From: Sporolactobacillus vineae DSM 21990 = SL153
Lineage (GTDB): Bacteria > Bacillota > Bacilli > Bacillales > Sporolactobacillaceae
Direction of reading: 5' to 3'
DNA length: 39,657 bases
Assembly (NCBI RefSeq): GCF_000377985.1
Contig: NZ_KB899060.1
Location: 1 to 39,657, forward strand
This document shows positions 33,517 through 39,657 of the stretch, in pieces. Under the pieces are notes generated by a model that was not told the origin of the DNA, did not search any database, and saw only the letters and a list, made by a program, of their open reading frames with translations. Numbering within the stretch: position 1 is the stretch's first letter; each line of letters starts with the position of its first letter. The position numbers and the translations under genes were made by a program.

Positions 33517-34161
33517 TCACTTATTTTGTTTCTCTTCCATCGAGTGATTCAGGAAGTAAATCAGTGCCTGAAGTTCCACGGTCATATCGACATGACGGAC
33601 ATAGACATCCGGCGGCAGGGTAAGCCGGACCGGAGAGAAGTTCAGGAAACCGCGGATTCCGGAAGCCATAGCCTGTTCTGCCGCTTCCTGAGCGCGCTCC
33701 GCAGGAACTGTCAGAATCGCTGCGGTGATGTCGCTGTTATCCGTTTTCGCCAGTTCGTCCATCAGATGAATCTTTGTTCCGCCAATCTCCTTTCCTGCTT
33801 TTTCCGGATTAATATCATATGCCCGCACGATACGTGTATTGTTATTCCTTTCAAAATTGTGGTTCAGCAACGCAGTCCCCAGATGGCCGACACCGATCAG
33901 GATGACTTTGGACAGCTCGTCCTGATAAAGCGTCTTCCTTAAAAATTCCAGCAGGTGCTGCGTATTATAGCCGTATCCCTTTCTCCCCAGTGCGCCGAAA
34001 TAGGAGAAATCTTTACGGATCGTCGTCGAATCGATCTGCACGATCTTCCCGAAATCAGATGAGGAGATACGTGTCTTCCCGTTATCGACCAGACGCTGCA
34101 AAGAGCGGTAATAGAGCGGCAGTCGTTCTGCGGTGGCCTGCGGTACTCTCTGAGTTGCCAT
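33517..34161 (-). CDS. rex: Redox-sensing transcriptional repressor Rex
   Basis: A 214-residue NAD(H)-sensing repressor. The N-terminal winged helix carries STTIRKDFSYFGALGRKGYG (recognition helix) and the Rossmann domain GVGHLGTALLNHNF. NADH binding releases it from operators and induces fermentation and anaerobic respiration genes. The start is preceded by AAGGAGGACAGG. It is monocistronic on the minus strand and divergent from ydiF. A partial Rex-box-like sequence lies 130 bases upstream. Confidence 0.97.
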   Translation of the reverse strand: MATQRVPQATAERLPLYYRSLQRLVDNGKTRISSSDFGKIVQIDSTTIRKDFSYFGALGRKGYGYNTQHLLEFLRKTLYQDELSKVILIGVGHLGTALLNHNFERNNNTRIVRAYDINPEKAGKEIGGTKIHLMDELAKTDNSDITAAILTVPAERAQEAAEQAMASGIRGFLNFSPVRLTLPPDVYVRHVDMTVELQALIYFLNHSMEEKQNK

Positions 34162-34295
34162 ACTCCTGTCCTCCTTATTAGATGACCGGCATCAGTTTTT
34201 CAGATAGGATATCTCTCCCAAAAGGACTCACAAAAAACCGTCTAAAATTAAATTGATACCATTCCTTTTTAACTATACAACAACCGCGGCATCAA

Positions 34296-34313
34296 TTGTT
34301 CCTATTTTCACAA
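34296..34313. promoter_or_regulatory. Degenerate Rex-box-like sequence
   Basis: TTGTTCC-TATT-TTCACAA fits the consensus TTGTGAA-N4-TTCACAA at 11 of 14 positions: the right half is perfect and the left half keeps TTGT. It is in the spacer between rex and ydiF, so it could mediate Rex autoregulation. It may also be chance in an AT-rich spacer. Confidence 0.35.
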
Positions 34314-34354
34314 TCTTTGTGCCGTGCACTTCTTTTTTTCTAATAAATGCACAG

Positions 34355-34384
34355 TTGCCGATTAAAACCCGATTAAGCTACAAT
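34355..34384 (+). promoter_or_regulatory. Sigma-A-like promoter of ydiF
   Basis: TTGCCG (34355-34360) and TACAAT (34379-34384) are 18 bases apart, 75 bases before the ydiF start codon at 34460. Confidence 0.55.
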
Positions 34385-34459
34385 AAAGGGGTATTTAGTC
34401 ATTGCTGAGATTTCCTGAACCCGGGAATCCCCCTATTGTTTTACCCGAGGTGAACACTA

Positions 34460-36409
34460 ATGATCCTGTTGCAAACAAATGACGTGTGTAAATCATTTGC
34501 TGCTAACCCGATTTTAACCAATATATCCATTGAAGTGAAGCTTGGCGAACGCGTGGCACTGGTCGGACGAAACGGAGCCGGCAAGTCCACGCTGCTGAAG
34601 ATCATCGCCGGACAGATGAGCGCCGACAGCGGTGAAGTCATTATGCCCAAGGACCGGACGATGGGGTATTTGCCGCAAAATGCGACGCTTAACTCAACGC
34701 GCGGCATCTACGACGAGTTGCTGACTGTCTTCAAACCATTGACCGAAATCGAGAAAAAATTGCGGAAGATGGAAGAACAGATGGCCGACCCGGACCATTT
34801 TGCCCATCGTTCGGATGAGGACCAGCTGCTGAAAAGCTATGATACGCTGCAGGCCGAATTCCGTTCCAGAGGCGGGTACACGTATCAGGCGGAGATCCGC
34901 AGCGTGCTGAACGGACTGAACTTCGGCAGTTTTCCTGAAGATACGCCGGTCAGCAATCTCTCAGGCGGCCAGAAAACCCAGCTGGCTTTAGGAAAGTTGC
35001 TCCTCACCAGACCGGATCTGCTGATTCTTGATGAACCGACCAACCACCTTGACATCGACACGCTGACCTGGCTCGAGGGCTATCTGCAGCGATATAAAGG
35101 GAGCGTGCTCATCGTTTCCCATGACCGGTATTTTCTTGATAAAGTGGCGACCAAGATCTACGAAGTCGCCGGGCACACGGTAACAAAATACGACGGCAAC
35201 TACACGCGCTACATGAAATTGCGCGCTGCGGCTTACGAGAATGCTATGAAGACGTATGATAAACAGCAAAAAGAGGTTGCCCGCCTGACCGATTTCGTCC
35301 GCAAGAACATCGTCCGTGCGTCAACAACCAAACGGGCGCAGAGCAGGCGGAAACAGCTGGAGAAAATGAACCTCATGGACAAGCCGCGGGGTGATGAAAA
35401 GTCTGCCGATTTCTCCTTTCAGATTGAGAAACAGAGCGGCCGCGACGTACTCGCCGTCACCGATCTGACCGTCGGCTACGCGGCCGACGCGCCGATGATC
35501 CGCGGACTCAATTTTCACCTGACACGCGGCGAACGGGTGGCGCTGGTCGGACCGAATGGTATCGGTAAGTCCACCGTGCTGAAGTCCATCGCCGGCGGTT
35601 CTACGTTGCTCAAGGGGGACGTCCGTCTCGGCAGCCAGGTAACGATCGGCTACTATGATCAGGAACAGACCAGCCTGACGAATGAAAAGACCGTTCTGAA
35701 CGAGCTGTGGGACGACTATCCGTTGAAACCGGAAAATGAAATCCGCAATATTCTCGGAGGTTTTCTGTTCTCCGGTGATGACGTTGCAAAATATGTATCT
35801 CAGCTAAGCGGCGGCGAGAAAGCCCGGCTGATGCTCGCTAAATTGATGATGCGCCACGATAATCTCTTGATTCTTGACGAACCGACGAACCATCTCGATC
35901 TGGACAGCAAGGAGATCCTCGAAGGTGCGCTGATAGACTACCCGGGAACGATTCTGTTCGTCTCCCACGACCGGTATTTCATTAACGATATTGCCGACCG
36001 TATTCTTGAACTTTCCCGCGCCGGGATCACCGAATATCTCGGCGATTACGATTATTACCAGGAAAAGAAGCTCGAACAGCAGCAAATCGCTGAACTGGAT
36101 GCCCAGAGTGCTCCGCAGGCGAAAAAGGAAGAGGCTGCCCCTGACGGAAAACAACAATTTCTTAAGGATAAAGAGCAAAAGAAGCGGAAGCGCCAGCTGG
36201 AGCGGTCGATTGACGACCTGGAGCAGCAGATCAGCCAGATGGAAGAAACGATCAAAGAGGCAGAAGATTCTCTGCTCACACCGGAAGTTTTCAATGATGC
36301 TAAAAAGGCCGGCGAAGTCCAGGAACAGATTGACCGGAACAAGGCGAAGCTCAGTAAACTAATGGAACAGTGGGAATCGGATCAGCTTGAACTTGAGGCA
36401 TTTAATTGA
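34460..36409 (+). CDS. ydiF: ABC-F family ATPase (YdiF-like ribosome-associated factor)
   Basis: A 649-residue protein with two ABC domains and no transmembrane domain. First: Walker A GRNGAGKST, signature NLSGGQKTQLALGKLL, Walker B LLILDEPTNHLDI. Second: Walker A GPNGIGKST, signature QLSGGEKARLMLAKLM, Walker B LLILDEPTNHLDL. The linker between them (about residues 240-310) is the charged ABC-F arm, and the C-terminus from about 545 is a coiled coil. ABC-F proteins act on ribosomes, relieving stalls. GAGGTG precedes the ATG. The place next to rex and tsaD matches B. subtilis. Confidence 0.95.
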   Translation: MILLQTNDVCKSFAANPILTNISIEVKLGERVALVGRNGAGKSTLLKIIAGQMSADSGEVIMPKDRTMGYLPQNATLNSTRGIYDELLTVFKPLTEIEKKLRKMEEQMADPDHFAHRSDEDQLLKSYDTLQAEFRSRGGYTYQAEIRSVLNGLNFGSFPEDTPVSNLSGGQKTQLALGKLLLTRPDLLILDEPTNHLDIDTLTWLEGYLQRYKGSVLIVSHDRYFLDKVATKIYEVAGHTVTKYDGNYTRYMKLRAAAYENAMKTYDKQQKEVARLTDFVRKNIVRASTTKRAQSRRKQLEKMNLMDKPRGDEKSADFSFQIEKQSGRDVLAVTDLTVGYAADAPMIRGLNFHLTRGERVALVGPNGIGKSTVLKSIAGGSTLLKGDVRLGSQVTIGYYDQEQTSLTNEKTVLNELWDDYPLKPENEIRNILGGFLFSGDDVAKYVSQLSGGEKARLMLAKLMMRHDNLLILDEPTNHLDLDSKEILEGALIDYPGTILFVSHDRYFINDIADRILELSRAGITEYLGDYDYYQEKKLEQQQIAELDAQSAPQAKKEEAAPDGKQQFLKDKEQKKRKRQLERSIDDLEQQISQMEETIKEAEDSLLTPEVFNDAKKAGEVQEQIDRNKAKLSKLMEQWESDQLELEAFN

Positions 36410-36544
36410 AATCGGCGGATCGCTGATTGGCTGGCTTGACGGATTTGGAGCGGATTCGGAGCGCCATTGCGTGAACTCGGAGCGTTTCCGTGATCTCAAT
36501 TTAATGATTCCTGATGCAGCAAAAGAACTTTTACTAAAGTCAAA

Positions 36545-36570
36545 AAAGGCCGGGATTTCTCCCGGCCTTT
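36545..36570. terminator. Bidirectional terminator between ydiF and tsaD
   Basis: AAAGGCCGGG (36545-36554) and CCCGGCCTTT (36561-36570) form a 10-bp stem. A and T runs on the two sides give U tracts for both strands, so it ends both convergent transcripts (ydiF stop 36409, tsaD stop 36586). Confidence 0.9.
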
Positions 36571-36585
36571 CCTTTTCTTCTTTTT

Positions 36586-37614
36586 TTAAAATGCTTCGAT
36601 CGGCAGATTGGGATGCGCATTCAGCGTCAAGTCTGCCCTCATGCCCTTCAGATAGCCGATGGTCCCGGCTGCCGCAATCATTGCCGCATTATCCGTGCAC
36701 AGTTTCAGCGGTGGGATTGTGAGTGGAAGGTTCCTGACATCAGCTGCCCTTTCCATCTCTGAACGGACCCTGCTGTTGGCGGAAACACCGCCCGCTACCA
36801 GAATCTGCTTTGCATGATAACGTTCCGCTGCAACCATTGTCTTACGGACCAGCACCTCGGCCACGCTGTCCTGGAAACTGGCGGCCACGTCCTCCTGGCT
36901 TATTTTGTTCCCGCGCTGCGCTTCATTGTGCAGATAATTGATGACCGCCGACTTTAGTCCGCTGAAGCTGAAATCAAGCGAACCTTCTTCGAGCCACGCA
37001 CGCGGGAAGTGAATCGACGCCTTTCCATCCGCTGCCAGGCGATCGATTTCCGGGCCGCCCGGATAGGGAAGCCCAAGTGTCCGCGCCACCTTGTCGAACG
37101 CCTCACCCGCCGCATCATCGCGTGTCGTACCGACCACTTCATACGAACCATGTTCCTTCATATAGACGAGCTCCGTATGTCCACCGGAAACGACCATGGC
37201 AATCAGCGGAAAGATCAGCTCCCGGACAAAACGGTTTGCATAAATATGTCCGGTAATATGATGCACTGGAACAAGTGGAAGATGATGGGCAAATGCCAGT
37301 GCCTTTGCCCCGTTTACCCCCACAAGCAGGGCGCCGACCAGCCCCGGCCCCTGAGTAACGGCAATCGCATCCAGATCTTTCCACGAAACGCCTGACTGGG
37401 CCATTGCTTCCTCGCAGACTACCGTAATCTGATCGACATGGTGGCGTGATGCGACTTCCGGTACGACCCCGCCGAAACGACGGTGTATATCGATCTGGGA
37501 AGCGACTGCGTTGGAACGAATGATTCGTCCGTTTTCGACGACGGCCGCGGCTGTCTCATCACAACTTGTTTCAATGCCCAGTATCATTGTTTTCTGATTT
37601 ATATCCAAGTTCAT
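36586..37614 (-). CDS. tsaD: tRNA N6-adenosine threonylcarbamoyltransferase
   Basis: A 342-residue Kae1/TsaD protein, which transfers threonylcarbamoyl to A37 of ANN-decoding tRNAs (t6A). [20 protein letters not shown], the metal-binding [20 protein letters not shown] and [12 protein letters not shown] are the family hallmarks. Start 37614 overlaps the rimI stop by four bases (ATGA), with GGTGAG upstream. Last gene of the tsaE-tsaB-rimI-tsaD cluster. Confidence 0.97.
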   Translation of the reverse strand: MNLDINQKTMILGIETSCDETAAAVVENGRIIRSNAVASQIDIHRRFGGVVPEVASRHHVDQITVVCEEAMAQSGVSWKDLDAIAVTQGPGLVGALLVGVNGAKALAFAHHLPLVPVHHITGHIYANRFVRELIFPLIAMVVSGGHTELVYMKEHGSYEVVGTTRDDAAGEAFDKVARTLGLPYPGGPEIDRLAADGKASIHFPRAWLEEGSLDFSFSGLKSAVINYLHNEAQRGNKISQEDVAASFQDSVAEVLVRKTMVAAERYHAKQILVAGGVSANSRVRSEMERAADVRNLPLTIPPLKLCTDNAAMIAAAGTIGYLKGMRADLTLNAHPNLPIEAF

Positions 37615-38066
37615 AATCTCACCCACATCACTAAAGCATCTTCCTGATTGTTTGAATAATAATTTTTCCGAATGCCGCCGCTCCTGAAGCCTAATTTACG
37701 GTAGAGCGACTTGGCAATGTCGTTTCCGATGCGCACTTCCAGACTAACCGTCCGCGACCCCTTCTGCTGCGCATACAGCAGCACATGGCGCAGCAGTGTC
37801 TCACCAATCTTCATCCCCCGGTAGCCGCCCAAAACGGCAAGGTTCGTGATATGCGCTTCATCAACAATCACCCAGATGCCGCAATAACCGACGATCTGCG
37901 CGCCCAATTCAACGACAAAATAGGTTGCAAAATGATTATTCGCCAGCTCACTGATGAAAGCATTCTTCGACCAGGGAACTTCAAACGCACTGTGTTCGAC
38001 AATCATGACCTGATCGATGTCCTCCATCGTCATCACCCGGATGCGCATCGTATTCAGCTGCTCCAC
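37611..38066 (-). CDS. rimI: Ribosomal protein-alanine N-acetyltransferase
   Basis: About 151 residues with the RimI pattern: [55 protein letters not shown] (acetyl-CoA loop) and [20 protein letters not shown]. The family acetylates the N-terminal alanine of ribosomal protein bS18; in B. subtilis the gene has the same neighbours (ydiD). The start GTG 38066, just after the tsaB stop and with AGAGGCG upstream, fits the family length; ATG 38093, overlapping tsaB, is the alternative. Confidence 0.92.
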   Translation of the reverse strand: MEQLNTMRIRVMTMEDIDQVMIVEHSAFEVPWSKNAFISELANNHFATYFVVELGAQIVGYCGIWVIVDEAHITNLAVLGGYRGMKIGETLLRHVLLYAQQKGSRTVSLEVRIGNDIAKSLYRKLGFRSGGIRKNYYSNNQEDALVMWVRL

Positions 38067-38068
38067 GG

Positions 38069-38758
38069 TTATCGCCTCTGCCTGGCCAGCCATTTAGCTT
38101 CTGCCTCTGCCAGGCGCAGATACGTCGGCAGAAAATGATGAATATCGCCGACCGGCTCTCCGGCGGCACCCAGCCGGGCAAGTTCTGAGGGATGAGGAAT
38201 ATTCTGAGCAGCCGTGCCCGGAACCGCTCCTGGAAAATGAGTCAGCGTATCCGCCCATTTACCCATGTCATTGCTCAGAAAAAGAATCGGCTGATCAAGC
38301 TCTGCCAGCTCCGCGAGCCAGTTTTTCATCAGCAGCAGACGATCGGGCACGGCCGGTACAATTTCGTCACCACGGCTCTTGTACAGACCGGCAAACACCT
38401 GGCCCCGTCTTGCATCAAAAAAAGGGGCAATCAATCCGTTAAAGTAGCGGCCATTCTGTGCCACGATTTCCAGACTGGAAATACCGACTAATTGTTTCTT
38501 CAGCGTCCAGGCCATCATTTTTGCAATCGTGACGCCGATTCTCAGGCCTGTATAGGATCCCGGACCCTGGGCGACCACGATCCGGTCCAGACCCTCAGGA
38601 GACACCCCAGTATCTTGCATTAGCTGCGAAATCGCAGGCATCAGCCGCTCAGAATGATTTTTTTTACTGTTCGTCACAATTTCGCCAAGTACTTTCGCTC
38701 CGGAAGTGATGGCGACCCCCATCACCAGATTGGATGAGTCAATTGCCAGTATCTTCAT
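38069..38758 (-). CDS. tsaB: tRNA threonylcarbamoyladenosine biosynthesis protein TsaB
   Basis: A 229-residue ASKHA-fold partner of TsaD. MKILAIDSSNLVMGVAITSG, VVAQGPGSYTGLRIGVTIAK and GLIAPFFDARRGQVFAGLYK are diagnostic. It forms the TsaB-TsaD-TsaE complex for t6A synthesis. GGGAG lies upstream of the ATG, and the first 20 bases overlap tsaE, which indicates translational coupling. Confidence 0.96.
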   Translation of the reverse strand: MKILAIDSSNLVMGVAITSGAKVLGEIVTNSKKNHSERLMPAISQLMQDTGVSPEGLDRIVVAQGPGSYTGLRIGVTIAKMMAWTLKKQLVGISSLEIVAQNGRYFNGLIAPFFDARRGQVFAGLYKSRGDEIVPAVPDRLLLMKNWLAELAELDQPILFLSNDMGKWADTLTHFPGAVPGTAAQNIPHPSELARLGAAGEPVGDIHHFLPTYLRLAEAEAKWLARQRR

Positions 38759-39206
38759 CTTTCATAATCTCCCTGTATAAATGTTCTGATCTGGGACCGT
38801 GAGCGGTGAAGGTAATCTTTCTTGCCTTTTCATCTAACCGGGTGATCACGACATTTAAATAATCCGCGGGCAGCCAGGAAGGGATATTCTCAGCCCATTC
38901 AATGACGGTGATGCCGCCCTGATCAAAGTAATCTTCAAGACCGATATCTTCTTCATCGCTGATCCGGTAAACATCCATATGATAGAGCGGCAGTCGTCCG
39001 CTGCGATATTCCTTGATAATCGTAAATGTCGGGCTGCTGACCATTTCCTGAATGCCCAGGCCCTTAGCAAGGCCTTTCGTAAAAACAGTTTTACCTGCCC
39101 CAAGATCGCCTGAAAGCGTCAGGACATCATCAGGCTCCAGGATCCCGGCCAGTTTCCCGGCGAAAGCCATTGTCTCTTCAGGTGAACGTACTATCCGTTG
39201 CTGCAT
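38739..39206 (-). CDS. tsaE: tRNA threonylcarbamoyladenosine biosynthesis ATPase TsaE
   Basis: A 155-residue P-loop ATPase. Walker A is GDLGAGKTVFTKGL, followed by SSPTFTIIKEYRSGRLPLYH, MDVYRISDEEDIGLEDYFD and VIEWAENIPSWLP. TsaE hydrolyses ATP to reset the TsaB-TsaD complex. The start at 39206 is chosen for AAGGTG seven bases upstream and the family length of about 155; an earlier in-frame start (39287) would add 27 unrelated residues. First gene of the t6A cluster, behind the rRNA operon end. Confidence 0.96.
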   Translation of the reverse strand: MQQRIVRSPEETMAFAGKLAGILEPDDVLTLSGDLGAGKTVFTKGLAKGLGIQEMVSSPTFTIIKEYRSGRLPLYHMDVYRISDEEDIGLEDYFDQGGITVIEWAENIPSWLPADYLNVVITRLDEKARKITFTAHGPRSEHLYREIMKDEDTGN

Positions 39207-39390
39207 TCTTCGCACCTTCCGGAAATCCAACAGGACCGGCTGCTTCTCCTGTTTCAAATTATCATGATCATACCGGAATACCGGCACCAGCCGTCAGTCT
39301 TAATCTGTTCTCCAGCATAGACTTAGTTTACCATAATTAACTGTCCATGATCGCAAGTTAAAATGGATTCCTTATGCTCTACTTAAAAAA

Positions 39391-39420
39391 GAGACATTCT
39401 CCATTTCTGGAAAATGCCTC
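39391..39420 (-). terminator. Terminator of the rRNA operon
   Basis: GAGACATTCTCC (39391-39402) and GGAAAATGCCTC (39409-39420) form a 12-bp stem with two imperfect pairs. On the minus strand it is followed by TTTTTTAAG. It lies just after the 5S gene. Confidence 0.85.
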
Positions 39421-39430
39421 TTCATCTTTT

Positions 39431-39547
39431 GCCTGGCAGTGACCTACTCTCACAGGGGGACAGCCCCCCACTACCATCGGCGCCGAAGAGCTTAACGGCC
39501 GTGTTCGGGATGTGAACGGGTGTGACCTCTTCGCTATAACCGCCAGA
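39431..39547 (-). rRNA. rrf: 5S ribosomal RNA
   Basis: About 117 bases on the minus strand. The universal blocks TAGCGAAGAGGTCACACCCG, CCGAACACGGCCGTTAAGCT, CGGCGCCGATGGTAGT and CCCTGTGAGAGTAGGTCACT are present. The 5' TCTGGCGGT pairs with the 3' ACTGCCAG to close helix I. Boundaries are set by that helix and may be off by one or two bases. Confidence 0.95.
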
Positions 39548-39617
39548 CGTAAACCCGGCCTGGACCGAGCCTTCAAAACCGGTAACGAATGTTTTGCCAT
39601 GTCTTCCTGATCTGATC

Positions 39618-39637
39618 CTTAACCCTTCCGGGTTAAG
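39618..39637 (-). repeat. Hairpin at the 23S-5S junction
   Basis: CTTAACCC (39618-39625) and GGGTTAAG (39630-39637) are perfect arms around a TTCC loop. The hairpin includes the 3' end of the 23S RNA and may guide processing of the transcript. Confidence 0.6.
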
Positions 39638-39657
39638 CCCTCGGCCGATTAGTATCT
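39631..39657 (-). rRNA. rrl: 23S ribosomal RNA, 3' end (partial)
   Basis: Read on the minus strand from the window edge, AGATACTAATCGGCCGAGGG followed by CTTAACC is the conserved 3' end of 23S rRNA. The rest is outside the window. It places an rRNA operon directly upstream of the t6A cluster on the same strand. Confidence 0.9.

Overview
The window is a chromosomal segment of a low-to-moderate GC Gram-positive (Firmicutes, Bacillales). Evidence: Shine-Dalgarno sites of the AGGAGG/GAGGTG type, a CIRCE operator (HrcA) before groESL, an RFN riboswitch before a ribD-ribE-ribBA-ribH operon, a Rex regulator, a Bacillus-like Ku/LigD locus, and a groEL-groES-CPBP protease-(map)-rex-ydiF-tsaD-rimI-tsaB-tsaE order that closely follows B. 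subtilis. A Sporolactobacillus-like genus would fit, but that is inference. An rRNA operon end (23S 3' end, 5S, terminator) closes the window on the minus strand.

Layout. 0-5 kb: MDR oxidoreductase, small membrane protein, hypothetical protein, fructosamine kinase-like protein, and a nitronate monooxygenase preceded by a perfect cre-consensus site. 5.1-8.8 kb: the riboflavin operon (minus) with FMN riboswitch and attenuator. 8.8-17.9 kb: an accessory region with remnants of two broken genes (SDR 3' end, DJ-1/PfpI 5' end) that tightly bracket an AbrB/Doc toxin-antitoxin pair; a GNAT enzyme; a frameshifted ImmA/IrrE protease; an AT-rich minus-strand cassette of a lidless Hsp70, a membrane-anchored J-like protein without HPD, a small membrane protein and a helix-turn-helix coiled-coil protein; a CxxC protein; and two lipoproteins, one with a histone-H1-like lysine/alanine tail, followed by a 39-residue peptide. 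18.1-22.9 kb: guaA and two paralogous ArsB/NhaD-type antiporters separated by a small unknown gene. 23.1-27.7 kb (plus): ABM monooxygenase, homing-endonuclease-associated-repeat protein, Ku, LigD ligase and LigD polymerase as two genes separated by one stop codon, a DUF1259-like protein and an L,D-transpeptidase. 27.6-29.4 kb: a YcxB-like membrane protein with an in-frame nonsense codon, about 740 bases without a recognisable gene, and a tandem-repeat coiled-coil protein. 29.5-39.2 kb: groEL, groES, CPBP protease, a folded MITE-like repeat, map, rex, the ABC-F protein ydiF and the t6A tRNA modification genes tsaE-tsaB-rimI-tsaD. 39.4 kb to the end: 5S rRNA and the 23S 3' end.

Working logic. 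Housekeeping blocks are compact operons with overlapping or abutting genes and clear terminators. The 8.8-17.9 kb accessory block has gene debris, low GC, a toxin-antitoxin module, a frameshifted protease and a chaperone cassette. The Hsp70/HPD-less J-like/membrane cassette is the best candidate for an undescribed system. Secondary points of interest are the split LigD next to a repeat protein, the lysine-rich lipoprotein with its leader hairpins, and several RNA-level controls (RFN attenuator, hairpin over the DUF1259 start, leader terminators upstream of the antiporter).
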